From Armatimonadota bacterium (GTDB lineage: Bacteria; Sysuimicrobiota; Sysuimicrobiia; Sysuimicrobiales; Kaftiobacteriaceae): a DNA stretch of 45,035 nucleotides. Of the stretch, positions 7,951 through 16,745 are shown one piece after another (the stretch's first letter is position 1; each line of letters starts with the position of its first letter). Made by a program: the position numbers and the translations under genes. Location: contig JAHZOA010000003.1 of NCBI GenBank assembly GCA_020028455.1, positions 1 to 45,035 on the forward strand, read 5' to 3'. The notes under the pieces are model-generated. The model was not told where the DNA came from and ran no database searches. It worked only from the letters and a program-made list of their open reading frames with translations.

Positions 7951-8526
7951 TCAGTAGGCGAGATTGAGGAGCGTGTAGACCACGAGCCCAAGGGTCAGAC
8001 TGAGGGACCAGAGATAGACGGCCAACCGGCCAACCCGCGGATGTGCGGTGTGTCCCACTTCCTCAGGGGGATACGTCAGGCCGACCAGCAGATTGTGCAC
8101 GATCAACGGCACGCTGAGAATCGATAACGCGACGTGCACGACCAGAGTAGGAAGATAAACGAAGGTTCGCACCGTTGGGGGACCGTCGAACGTCTTGACG
8201 CCGCCGAGCGCAACACGCGTGACATACAGGATCAGGAAAGCGCTGATCAATGTGGCCGACAGCAGCATGAACTTTCGGTGTTCTCGAACGCTCCCTGCCC
8301 TGATAGCACGGTAGCCGAGGAGTAGACAGGCAAGCGCGGTCGCATTGATCACGGCGATGAGGTGCGGAGCGATGCCGAGGAGAGCCGCGACGACCTGCGG
8401 AACGGCAACCGGCGGCTCTGAAAGAAGGACGCGGATCAGAACCGCGTAGACGAGTAGGGATATCAGGAACGTGCAGAAGCCAGGAGCGCGACGGACTGCT
8501 TGCGCTAAGCGATTCACACATTCCAC
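7951..8526 (-). CDS. DUF420 (CtaM-like) membrane protein
   Basis: NATALACLLLGYRAIRAGSVREHRKFMLLSATLISAFLILYVTR plus conserved His-containing TM segments. Confidence 0.8.
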   Translation of the reverse strand: MECVNRLAQAVRRAPGFCTFLISLLVYAVLIRVLLSEPPVAVPQVVAALLGIAPHLIAVINATALACLLLGYRAIRAGSVREHRKFMLLSATLISAFLILYVTRVALGGVKTFDGPPTVRTFVYLPTLVVHVALSILSVPLIVHNLLVGLTYPPEEVGHTAHPRVGRLAVYLWSLSLTLGLVVYTLLNLAY

Positions 8527-8534
8527 CAGCTGGA

Positions 8535-8617
8535 CTGAGGACCGAGAGGGGACGGAGCCTGAGGGGTCCCCGTATCAGTTTCAGTCGGGGAGAGGCTCCG
8601 TCCTCTCCGGTCCTCAG
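8535..8617. repeat. Long perfect-to-near-perfect palindromic intergenic element
   Basis: ctgaggaccgagaggggacggagcct ... aggctccgtcctctccggtcctcag. Confidence 0.8.
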
Positions 8618-8620
8618 ACG

Positions 8621-9874
8621 CTAGACCGCCTCCACGATCATCGCGATCCCTTGGCCGACGCCGATGCACATCGTGGCGAGCCCATACCGACCCTCGCGCC
8701 TCTGGAGCTCGTGTACCAGCGTCGTCACCAGGCGGGCGCCACTGAACCCGATCGGGTGTCCCATCGCGATCGCGCCGCCGTTGGGGTTGAGCTTCTCGAG
8801 CGGAATCTTTAGTTCTCGGACGCATGGGATGACTTGCGCCGCGAATGCCTCATTCAACTCGATCACATCGAAGTCATCGATCGAGAGACCGGTGCGTTCC
8901 AGTACCTTGCGGGTCGCCGGAATCGGTCCGAGTCCCATGTACGCAGGGTCGACTCCCGCAACAGCCGAGGCGACGATTCTCGCCATCGGCTCGAGACCCA
9001 GCTGCTTCGCCGCCTCCGCTGATGTGACGAGGACGGCCGCTGCGCCGTCATTGATGCCCGACGAGTTACCGGCGGTCACGGTCCCGCCCTTTCGGAACAC
9101 AGGAGGCAGCGCGGCGAGCTTCTCCAGTGTCGAATCCGCACGGGGATGCTCGTCTCGATCGACTATTACCGGGTCGCCGTCCTTCCTAGGGATGACGACG
9201 GGGACGACCTCGTCGCGGAACCGTCCTTCGGCAATCGCCTTCGAGGCAAGCCGATGGCTGCGAAGGGCGAACTGATCCTGCTCCGCTCGGGTGATGTCGA
9301 AACGCTCCGCGACGTTCTCCGCCGTTTCGCCCATGCTGAATGGCTCGTACGCTTCCGCCAGAGCGGGGTTGGTGAACCGCCAGCCCAGCGTCGTGTCGAA
9401 CATCCGGACCTCACCGCGGGGAAACCCAACGGCCGGCTTGGCCATCACGAAGGGCGCGCGCGTCATTGACTCGACGCCGCCCCCGATGAAAACGTCCCCC
9501 TCCCCTGCCTTGATCGCCTGCGCCGCCGACGCGACTGCCTGCATGCCGGAACCGCACAGCCGGTTGACGGTTTGTCCCGCCACCGTGACCGGCAGTCCGG
9601 CCAGCAGGAGCGCCATGCGCGCGACGTTACGGTTGTCCTCGCCAGCCTGGTTGCCGGCTCCAAAGATGACATCGTCAATCCGGTTGGGATCCAGCGCGGT
9701 GCGCCGGACGAGCTCACGAATGACGTGAGCCGCGAGATCGTCCGGACGGACGTCTCGCAACACGCCGTTGTACCGGCCGACGGGCGTGCGAACGGCGTCG
9801 ACAATGACAGCCTGAACTGCGGTCGTGGGTCGTCGGTCGTTGGTCGTAGGAAATACCTCCTCGACTGCTCCCAT
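8621..9874 (-). CDS. Acetyl-CoA acetyltransferase / thiolase (PcaF/PaaJ-like)
   Basis: [75 protein letters not shown]. Confidence 0.92.
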   Translation of the reverse strand: MGAVEEVFPTTNDRRPTTAVQAVIVDAVRTPVGRYNGVLRDVRPDDLAAHVIRELVRRTALDPNRIDDVIFGAGNQAGEDNRNVARMALLLAGLPVTVAGQTVNRLCGSGMQAVASAAQAIKAGEGDVFIGGGVESMTRAPFVMAKPAVGFPRGEVRMFDTTLGWRFTNPALAEAYEPFSMGETAENVAERFDITRAEQDQFALRSHRLASKAIAEGRFRDEVVPVVIPRKDGDPVIVDRDEHPRADSTLEKLAALPPVFRKGGTVTAGNSSGINDGAAAVLVTSAEAAKQLGLEPMARIVASAVAGVDPAYMGLGPIPATRKVLERTGLSIDDFDVIELNEAFAAQVIPCVRELKIPLEKLNPNGGAIAMGHPIGFSGARLVTTLVHELQRREGRYGLATMCIGVGQGIAMIVEAV

Positions 9875-9910
9875 TGTAGCCTACGACCTACGACCCACGA
9901 CCTACGACCG
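9821..9910. repeat. Inverted repeat built of degenerate (cctacgacc)n units
   Basis: ggtcgtgggtcgtcggtcgttggtcgtagg / cctacgacctacgacccacgacctacgacc. Confidence 0.8.
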
Positions 9911-10690
9911 TCATTCTCCTTTGAATCGTGGGGTGCGTTTTTCAAGAAACGCGGCGACGCCCTCACGGTGATCGGTGGTGCGTCCGGCCGCTTCCTGTGT
10001 CAGCGCTTCATAGTCGAGCGCGGTCTCAATATCAGTGTACAGGTTATGGTAGAGGGCGCGCTTGATCAGACCGTACGCTTTGGTGGGACCGGCCGCCAGC
10101 CGGCTCGCGATCGCGCGTGCTTTGTCCAGGAGCTGATCCGCGGGCACGACCCAGTTCACGAGGCCAACTCGCTGCGCATCAGCGGCAGACAGGGGCTCAG
10201 CCAGGTAGCAAAGCTCAAACGCTTTCCCGAGCCCGACGAGACGCGGGAGCAGGTACGTACTCCCTGAATCCGGTATGAGGCCAACGCGCGCGAACACTTC
10301 AATGAATGAAGCGCCCTCCGACGCAATCCGCAGGTCGCACGCCAGCGCCAGGCTGCATCCCGCTCCGGCGGCAACGCCGTTCATGGCCGCGAGCACGGGT
10401 TTCTCGATGGAGAGAAGCTTTGCGATGATGGGATTGTAGCGCCGGCGCAGGCTCTCGACAAACGAAAACGACGACGTCTCCGCCCGGTCGCGGAGATCCT
10501 GTCCGGAGCAGAATCCGCGGCCCGCACCCGTGATCATGATGGCCCGAACCGACGCATCGCGCTCTGCGTCCCGCAGCGCCTCCTGCACCTCCGTGGACAT
10601 TGTGGCATTGAACGCATTCAACACATCGGGCCGGTTCAAGGTAAGCGTCATCACGCTGTCTGCCTTGTCCACGAGAATGGTGTCGGGCAT
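9911..10690 (-). CDS. Enoyl-CoA hydratase/isomerase (PaaG-like)
   Basis: Crotonase fold: MTLTLNRPDVLNAFN, ITGAGRGFCSGQDL, AAMNGVAAGAGCSLALACDLRIAS, LIPDSGSTYLLPRLVG; SD ggagg before ATG at 10690. Confidence 0.88.
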   Translation of the reverse strand: MPDTILVDKADSVMTLTLNRPDVLNAFNATMSTEVQEALRDAERDASVRAIMITGAGRGFCSGQDLRDRAETSSFSFVESLRRRYNPIIAKLLSIEKPVLAAMNGVAAGAGCSLALACDLRIASEGASFIEVFARVGLIPDSGSTYLLPRLVGLGKAFELCYLAEPLSAADAQRVGLVNWVVPADQLLDKARAIASRLAAGPTKAYGLIKRALYHNLYTDIETALDYEALTQEAAGRTTDHREGVAAFLEKRTPRFKGE

Positions 10691-10705
10691 AAACTCCTCC
10701 AACTC

Positions 10706-10770
10706 CGGTCGTAGGTCGTCGGTCGTGGGTGGTGGCAACTGCTCTTCCTACGACCTACGACCCATGACCG
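10706..10770. repeat. Second copy of the (cctacgacc)n inverted repeat
   Basis: ggtcgtaggtcgtcggtcgtgggtgg ... cctacgacctacgacccatgacc. Confidence 0.75.
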
Positions 10771-10775
10771 CCCTT

Positions 10776-11549
10776 TTACTTTCCCTTGAATTCGGGCTTC
10801 CGCTTATTGAGAAAGGCCTCGATGCCCTCGTCTTTGTCCTGTGTGCTGAATAAGAGGTAGAACAGCCTGCGCTCGTGATCGAGTCCGGTCTCGAGCGGCG
10901 AGTCCAACGACTTCAAGATGGCTTCCTTGGCGAGTCGCACGGCCACCGGCGCCTTTTCCGCGATTTCCCGCGCGAGCGCCCTGGCTTCATCCATCAGCAT
11001 CTCACCGGGCACAACCCGGTTCACGAGCCCCCATTCGTACGCCACCTGGGCTGTGATCTGTCTACCGGTAAGGATGAGCTCCATTGCCCGGTACTTCCCT
11101 ACCGCCCTCGGCAGGCGCTGCGTCCCGCCCGCCCCCGGCATCAGTCCGAGGTTGATCTCAGGTTGACCGAAGCGCGCGGCCTCGGCGGCGAGGATGATGT
11201 CGCACAACATGGCGAGCTCGCATCCGCCGCCCAGGCAAAACCCGTTGACGGCCGCGATGATCGGCTTACTGATCTTGCGGATGTGTTCCCACTGTTGAAA
11301 GCGGTACTGGTTGAGCATCGTCACAGGAGTCGCGCCGCGAAACTCATTGATGTCGGCTCCCGCGGCAAACGCCCGCCCGGCACCGGTCAGGATGACGCAA
11401 CGGACGGCATCGTCTCGGTCGTACCCTTCGAGCGCATCTACTAGCTCGTCCATCGTCGCCCGGTTAAGCGCGTTGAGGACCTGCGGACGGTTCAGCGTGA
11501 CGACGGCGACGCGGTCCTCGGCGCTGACGACGATGTTCTCGTAGGCCAT
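10776..11549 (-). CDS. Enoyl-CoA hydratase
   Basis: VVTLNRPQVLNALN, LTGAGRAFAAGADINEF, AAVNGFCLGGGCELAMLCDIILA, INLGLMPGAGGTQRLPRAVG. Confidence 0.92.
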   Translation of the reverse strand: MAYENIVVSAEDRVAVVTLNRPQVLNALNRATMDELVDALEGYDRDDAVRCVILTGAGRAFAAGADINEFRGATPVTMLNQYRFQQWEHIRKISKPIIAAVNGFCLGGGCELAMLCDIILAAEAARFGQPEINLGLMPGAGGTQRLPRAVGKYRAMELILTGRQITAQVAYEWGLVNRVVPGEMLMDEARALAREIAEKAPVAVRLAKEAILKSLDSPLETGLDHERRLFYLLFSTQDKDEGIEAFLNKRKPEFKGK

Positions 11550-11555
11550 GATCCC

Positions 11556-12377
11556 TCAGCGACGCCGCTTTCTCGCTCGGCGCGTTTCTTTCGACTGACG
11601 GCGGAACTTCTCGTAGCGCACCGGGCGCTTCTGCCGAAACGCCTCGAGCCCTTCCGCCACTTCCTGTGAGCCGGCGTGCAGGGTGAGCCAGTCGCGCGCG
11701 TGTCCCACGGTGAGATGCCAGCTGAGGTCGCGCCAGAAGTTCAGTTGCTGCTTGGTGTAGCGAGTGACCTCGGGCAGTTTGTCGGTTAATTTCTTCGCCA
11801 GCGCGTCGACGGCGCGGTCGAGCTCCGCCCGCGGCACAACCTGGTTCACGAGTCCCCACTCGAGCGCCTTGCTCGCAGGGATCTCCTCACACAAGAAGAT
11901 GATCTCCCGCGCGCGCCGGTCGCCGACGATGAGGGGGAGCCACTGTGTTGCTCCGGCCGCCGGGACGCTGCCGCGCGCGGGTCCGACATGCCGGATGATA
12001 ATGTCGTCGGCGGCCACGGCCAGGTCGCACGCGATGTTGAACTCGTTGCCCCCGCCGACCACCATGCCGTTCAGCCGCGCGATGGTTGGTTTGCCGATAT
12101 TCCGGAGCCGCTCTTGAGCCTCGATGAAGACCCCCATCCACTTCCAGTAATCGCGGGGGCGCTGCAGGAACTGTTCCTGTTCATTGAGATCCGCGCCGGT
12201 GCAGAACGCCCGCTCGCCTGCGCCGGTCAGAACGAGCACAGCCACCGCGTCGTCCCACGACGCGTCCTCAAACGCGCGGCTCATCTCTCGCAGCGTTGCG
12301 AAATTCAGCGCATTGTAGACCTGTGGCCGGTTGATCGTGACGCGGGCGACCGGCGGATGCTTCTCGTAGAGAATCAC
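11556..12377 (-). CDS. Enoyl-CoA hydratase/isomerase family protein (divergent, possibly Oah-like)
   Basis: VTINRPQVYNALNFAT, GAGERAFCTGADLNEQ, GMVVGGGNEFNIACDLAVAADD; basic C-terminal tail. Confidence 0.85.
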   Translation of the reverse strand: MILYEKHPPVARVTINRPQVYNALNFATLREMSRAFEDASWDDAVAVLVLTGAGERAFCTGADLNEQEQFLQRPRDYWKWMGVFIEAQERLRNIGKPTIARLNGMVVGGGNEFNIACDLAVAADDIIIRHVGPARGSVPAAGATQWLPLIVGDRRAREIIFLCEEIPASKALEWGLVNQVVPRAELDRAVDALAKKLTDKLPEVTRYTKQQLNFWRDLSWHLTVGHARDWLTLHAGSQEVAEGLEAFRQKRPVRYEKFRRQSKETRRARKRRR

Positions 12378-12676
12378 CGCGCGAGGTCTACGTAGAGCAT
12401 CGTCACGAGGCCGGGTGCGAACGATTGCAGGTCTGCCCCGGCCGCCCGGCCTTCAGGGGAACGCAGCGCAGTCTTCAATGCATCCATGTTCTCGAAGTAC
12501 ATCTCCGCGATCTGATAGTATGGCGCCTCACCGCCGATGGCGCCGGTGATCTTCCCTGTCTCGACGTTCCGCAGGCCGGGCCACTTCTTGACCAGGGGGA
12601 TATGAGTCTCAGTGTAGTGGCGGTCGAAATTCCCCGGATCGCTGGGCTTCGTGAATAAGGCGACGAGCTTCACCAT
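12374..12676 (-). CDS. EthD-like family protein
   Basis: MVKLVALFTKPSDPGNFDRHYTETHIPLVKKWPGLRNVETGKI matches the EthD pattern; overlaps the downstream hydratase start by 4 nt. Confidence 0.8.
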   Translation of the reverse strand: MVKLVALFTKPSDPGNFDRHYTETHIPLVKKWPGLRNVETGKITGAIGGEAPYYQIAEMYFENMDALKTALRSPEGRAAGADLQSFAPGLVTMLYVDLAR

Positions 12677-12685
12677 CGATACCTC

Positions 12686-12722
12686 CGTGATTCGTGAGTG
12701 GTGAGCGACTCACCATTCACGG
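12686..12722. repeat. Short palindromic intergenic element
   Basis: gtgattcgtgagtggtgagcgactcaccattcac, imperfect inverted repeat. Confidence 0.55.
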
Positions 12723-12725
12723 TGG

Positions 12726-13274
12726 TTAGGGTAGTATGAGCACGTCATATCCCCTCTCGCGCAATTGCTGGGCGAGCTGCACGGCGTTGTCACGATCGCC
12801 GAACGCGCCGACCTGGACTTTGAACAGACCGCCCGACTGGTTGATGTAAGCCTCAAACCCAGCTCCCCGCAGCTCTTCTGCGCGGGCCGCGGCGTTCTCG
12901 CGCTTGATGAATGCGCCGACCTGTACGCGGTACACCACACCGCTCGGGGGAGCGGCCTGGGGTGGCTGCGGCCGTGGTGACGGCCGAGGCGCGGGCTCCG
13001 GTTGTGGTGGCGGAGACGGCGTCGGAGCCGGCTCTGGTTTGGGCGCGGGCTCTGGCGCGGGCTGGGGTGCCGGCGCGGGTCGCGCAGGCTCAGGTTGGAC
13101 CGGCGCCAGTGGGGGCGCGGGCTCGGGACTTGGTCGCGGCACCGGGCGGACCAGTGGCCGCGGCGCCGACGCCGTCGGCGCAAGAAAGGCGCGGCCACCC
13201 ACATACCCGACGAGGACCGCGATGGCGAAGAGTCCCACGATCGCGAGCGCGATGACTGCGGCCTGGCAGCGCAT
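12726..13274 (-). CDS. SPOR-domain protein with TM anchor and Pro/Ala/Glu-rich linker
   Basis: VYRVQVGAFIKRENAAARAEELRGAGFEAYINQSGGLFKVQVGAFGDRDNAVQLAQQLRERGYDVLILP. Confidence 0.9.
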   Translation of the reverse strand: MRCQAAVIALAIVGLFAIAVLVGYVGGRAFLAPTASAPRPLVRPVPRPSPEPAPPLAPVQPEPARPAPAPQPAPEPAPKPEPAPTPSPPPQPEPAPRPSPRPQPPQAAPPSGVVYRVQVGAFIKRENAAARAEELRGAGFEAYINQSGGLFKVQVGAFGDRDNAVQLAQQLRERGYDVLILP

Positions 13275-14357
13275 TCAGTTCCCCAGTTTCCGCAACCGCG
13301 CAACCTCTTCGGGCGAAAGCCCGGTGAAGTATATGCCGTGTACGAACTCGCCGTCGCTCCCCGGCTCGACCCGGACAATTTCGCCCTGCACGGTCAGCGG
13401 GCCATCCGGCAGGTGCACGGTCACGCGGACCCGTTCCCACTGCCCGAGTTCGATAGGAAGGACCAGACGGAGGCCGCGGATGCTGGCATCGATTCCTCTC
13501 CCGGCGATCTGAGCGCCTCCTTGCTCAATGCGCTCCACGTCCGCCCGGGCATTTCGGAGTGGAATGCGCGGACTGCGTCTGCTGGCAATGGTCACCGTGC
13601 TCGGTAGTGCGACGGCCACCCGGCCCTGGTGTAGCGCACGCACCGTGGTGTCGAACCCGTATTTCGATACACGACCTCGGTAGAAAATCGTCAGCCGCTC
13701 GCCGGGCGAGACCGAGAGAGTTTCCTTCAAACGTGTCGGCACTCGGATCAGCAGCTGGTTCCCGTCAATGGCGACCACGGTGCTGGCGTAGATGCCGGCG
13801 TGCGCCCCGCCGATCTCGATCTCCAGCGGTTGGTTCGCTGTGAGAGGCTCGACGAGTGCCACACGGCCGCCGCCCGCGTCACCGACCATCGCGGCCACCC
13901 CACCTGCAGGCCGCGCGGCCTCCAGGTCCGCCACAAGTTCTCGAAGCACATTTTCTCGCCAGATTCCACATTCAGGGTGATTGACTCGGTCGCAGGTGCT
14001 GACAGAGCGCGGCGCGATGTGAGGGCACAGGTCGTCGATCGTCCGGCAGTATCCGTACTGATGCAGATAATGCTCAAACTCTTCCTCGTCCTCATATAGC
14101 CAGGCGGGAATCTCGGTGTCTTCTGATGGCGGCGAGAATCGGTCGTGGCCTCTCCCGAAATGCCGGATCACCCAGCGGACGGAGACGTCTTCGCCAACGG
14201 TCTGAAGAAACCGTTGAATATCAGGATACCCCGCGCGCTCCACCCGTCGCATCCGTTCCACGGAGCGGCGGTGGAGCGATTTGCAGATTGGACACCCTTC
14301 GCGTTCGCGTCGCGCCTCGCCGCTTTCGTCTATAGGCACCGGCCAACCTCGGAGCAA
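13275..14357 (-). CDS. PilZ-domain (YcgR-like) protein with Cys/His-containing N-terminal domain
   Basis: RRSPRIPL plus DASIRG (RxxxR, DxSxxG c-di-GMP motifs); N-terminus CPICKSLHRRSVERM...LCPHI...CDRVNHPEC. Confidence 0.8.
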   Translation of the reverse strand: MLRGWPVPIDESGEARREREGCPICKSLHRRSVERMRRVERAGYPDIQRFLQTVGEDVSVRWVIRHFGRGHDRFSPPSEDTEIPAWLYEDEEEFEHYLHQYGYCRTIDDLCPHIAPRSVSTCDRVNHPECGIWRENVLRELVADLEAARPAGGVAAMVGDAGGGRVALVEPLTANQPLEIEIGGAHAGIYASTVVAIDGNQLLIRVPTRLKETLSVSPGERLTIFYRGRVSKYGFDTTVRALHQGRVAVALPSTVTIASRRSPRIPLRNARADVERIEQGGAQIAGRGIDASIRGLRLVLPIELGQWERVRVTVHLPDGPLTVQGEIVRVEPGSDGEFVHGIYFTGLSPEEVARLRKLGN

Positions 14358-14421
14358 ACCGCAGAATCACCCTTTATCTATCCTGTGCCCCTGTTCCTGG
14401 GTCATAAGATCGTGCCATCCC

Positions 14422-14511
14422 CATTCGACTCGCCCGCTTTGCGGGCTCACTCATGGCCTTCGGCCACTCCGAGTCGAATGCCCTGAGCGAGCGTTAGCGA
14501 GTCGAAGGGCG
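14422..14511. repeat. Palindromic repeat, ccctgagcgagcg-ttagcgagtcgaaggg family
   Basis: attcgactcgcccgctttgcgggctcactcatggccttcggccactccgagtcgaat followed by gccctgagcgagcgttagcgagtcgaagggc. Confidence 0.75.
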
Positions 14512-15465
14512 CATTCCCGTCACCAGCAGAATTAGCGATCCCGCCACGACGACAAGATAGTAGGCCAGCATACGGTCGACGAGCACTGTCGCAGTCAACG
14601 CGGCGGGGGGACCCGCTGTCGCGATCAGGCGGAGAATCCCGGCCATTGATAATTCCGTCACCCCGACGCCTCCGGGGATCAGCGTCAGCACCGCGACCAG
14701 GTTGGCGAGGCTGAACGTGAACATCGCCTGTGGAATGGTGATCGGCGTGCCCAGCGCGGCGCACACCAGCGTCAGCCGCACGGCTTCGGTCACTGCGGCG
14801 GCGACCGAGAGCGCTACCGCGATCCATAACTGCTGATGCCGCCTCCACATCAGCATGCCGTGAAGGAATGTCTCGACCAAGCTCAATACCCGTGGCCTTA
14901 TGCCGGCCGGGAGCGGCAGCGCCGAGAGCACGCGCGTCAGCACACCCGAGAGCCGCGATGGAATGGCCAGCACCAAACCGATTCCGATAACGAGAATGCC
15001 AATCGCAGCGAACACCGGTCGAAACACGGCCGCGCGCCCGGCGGGTAGCAGCACGAGAGAGGCGCCAAACAGAACAATCAGGCTCACCCCGTCCAGCAGT
15101 CGCTCCACAACCACGGCGGCGGTCGATGTAGACAGGGCAACGCCACGGCTGCGCCTCAGCAGCAGCGGTTTCGCGAACTCGATGCCGCGAGCAGGAGCGA
15201 GGCTTGCGGCCGCCACGCCGGCCAGTACAGATATCGCAGCGTGCCTAAGCATCAGCGGAGGCTCTGCCAGCTGTGCGGCCATGAAGCGCCAACGTAGTGC
15301 CTTCAGTCCGATATCCAAGACCAGCAGCGCAAACGCCCAGGCCAGCAAGATTCCATCAGCGCGGCGAACCGCCTGCTGTAGTTCACGCACATCGGTTCCG
15401 GCAATGAGCAACAGGAGCACAGCAGCGCCGAGCGCGAGAAATGCCAGACGGATCCAGGGGCTCAT
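14494..15465 (-). CDS. Lysylphosphatidylglycerol synthase TM-region-like (UPF0104) membrane protein
   Basis: Multi-TM with LRWRFMAAQL, SLAPARGIEFAKPLLLRRSRGV, ERLLDGVSLIVLF, IPGGVGVTELSMAGIL. Confidence 0.82.
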   Translation of the reverse strand: MSPWIRLAFLALGAAVLLLLIAGTDVRELQQAVRRADGILLAWAFALLVLDIGLKALRWRFMAAQLAEPPLMLRHAAISVLAGVAAASLAPARGIEFAKPLLLRRSRGVALSTSTAAVVVERLLDGVSLIVLFGASLVLLPAGRAAVFRPVFAAIGILVIGIGLVLAIPSRLSGVLTRVLSALPLPAGIRPRVLSLVETFLHGMLMWRRHQQLWIAVALSVAAAVTEAVRLTLVCAALGTPITIPQAMFTFSLANLVAVLTLIPGGVGVTELSMAGILRLIATAGPPAALTATVLVDRMLAYYLVVVAGSLILLVTGMRPSTR

Positions 15466-15474
15466 CCTAATTAC

Positions 15475-15658
15475 AGTCTCCTGAGTCTACTGAGTCTTCC
15501 GAGTCTTCCGTGTCTACAGGAGCCACTAAAAGCCAACGATGTCGTGTACTTCATCGTTAGACTCAGGAGACTCGGTAGACTCTGAAGACTCGTAGACCCG
15601 CGTAGGCGTGGGTGCAGACTCGGTAGACCCAGTAGACCCTATAGACTCGGTAGACTCT
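15475..15658. repeat. Degenerate (gagtctac)n inverted-repeat element
   Basis: agtctcctgagtctactgagtcttccgagtcttccgtgtctac ... gttagactcaggagactcggtagactctgaagactcgtagac ... gactcggtagacccagtagaccctatagactcggtagactc. Confidence 0.8.
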
Positions 15659-15660
15659 CG

Positions 15661-16203
15661 TCAGCGCAGGTGGAATGCGCGTACGGCGAGGTCCGCGAGC
15701 ACTCGACTGTCGGATGCGGTCAGGGCCAGGCGGTCGATGGCCATGGCGCGCGGCGACGTCTCGATCGCCGTGACGAACCGCCGCACCTGAGGGTACGATC
15801 CCTGTACCTGGATCGCCAACCCAGTCGCGCCGATTCCTGCCGGCACCTGATTCGCAGCCTCAGTCTGCTCCGCTGTCGCGAAGGAGATCTGCGCGAGTTG
15901 CACGCCGCTGATCACGATGGCGTCGTCGAGATACGCGATCAGTTCCGGGAGCTGCGGTCCGACAGGCACCCGCACGAGCAGGTTTTGGATTCCACGCCGG
16001 GCAGCGAGAAACCGCTGTTCGATCTGGGGCTGCGTATCGACCAACCCGGCGGTGCGCGTCCTTTCCTGCTCGAGGCGCAGCGCCCGCTGGCGTGCGATCC
16101 GCACGCGGGTCAGCTGCGGATTGATCACCACGACCAGGAGCACAGCCACCACAATCGCAGTCACCAGCACGACCAGGAGAACCTGCCTTCTACCGGGACT
16201 CAC
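15661..16203 (-). CDS. pilO: Type IV pilus assembly protein PilO
   Basis: Single N-terminal TM, coiled coil, RNLLVRVPVGPQLPELIAYLDDAIVISGVQLAQISF; gene order after pilM-pilN. Confidence 0.75.
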   Translation of the reverse strand: MSPGRRQVLLVVLVTAIVVAVLLVVVINPQLTRVRIARQRALRLEQERTRTAGLVDTQPQIEQRFLAARRGIQNLLVRVPVGPQLPELIAYLDDAIVISGVQLAQISFATAEQTEAANQVPAGIGATGLAIQVQGSYPQVRRFVTAIETSPRAMAIDRLALTASDSRVLADLAVRAFHLR

Positions 16204-16745
16204 GGGGTCGCCCTAAGCCTGGCAATGATGATGTATTGCGTCACCCTCTGGCCGCCCGAAACGATTTCCTGCAGCGACTGCAGGTGCACTGAGGTCACGT
16301 CCGGAACCCCCGCCAGGCTCTGAGTAAACGACGCGACCGATCGCAGCCTGAATGTGAATCCGGTCAGCGTCATCGTGGAGGCATCCAGTGTCATCGTCGT
16401 CAACCACGAGTCCTGCGGGATGACGCGGCCAACTTCCACCAGGAGAAGCGTCCATTGCCTCCTCTGTCGCAGGGCGACGGTCAGATCCTCACGCTGGCGC
16501 TCCAGGGTCTCGGCTTCTTGTTGCATCTCCAGCAACTTCGCGGAGGCGGGCCGCAGCGGCGCCAAGAACTGCTCGGCTTCACGCGCACGCATGTTCGCCT
16601 GGCTCTCCTGCAGGGAGAGTAACCCATAGAGCACCACCACTAAGGCCACACCAACGAGCGGAATACCAACAAGGGTGCCCCGGCGCCCGCGCGCCTCGCG
16701 CTCATGCAGCACGCGCTCGGGCATGAGGTTGAGCCGGATGCGCAT
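16200..16745 (-). CDS. pilN: Type IV pilus assembly protein PilN
   Basis: MRIRLNLMPERVLHE start, TM, coiled coil, VIPQDSWLTTMTLDASTMTLTGFTF. Confidence 0.82.
   Translation of the reverse strand: MRIRLNLMPERVLHEREARGRRGTLVGIPLVGVALVVVLYGLLSLQESQANMRAREAEQFLAPLRPASAKLLEMQQEAETLERQREDLTVALRQRRQWTLLLVEVGRVIPQDSWLTTMTLDASTMTLTGFTFRLRSVASFTQSLAGVPDVTSVHLQSLQEIVSGGQRVTQYIIIARLRATP

Noticed and set aside
15475-15660. Possible CRISPR-like array of gagtctac units
   Set aside because: Units are short, degenerate, arranged as opposing arms, without uniform spacers or cas genes; better described as a hairpin repeat family.
15608-15790. ORF MGADSVDPVDPIDSVDSRQRR
   Set aside because: Asp/Ser/Val/Pro repeat arises from translating the gactcggtagac intergenic repeat; not a plausible gene.
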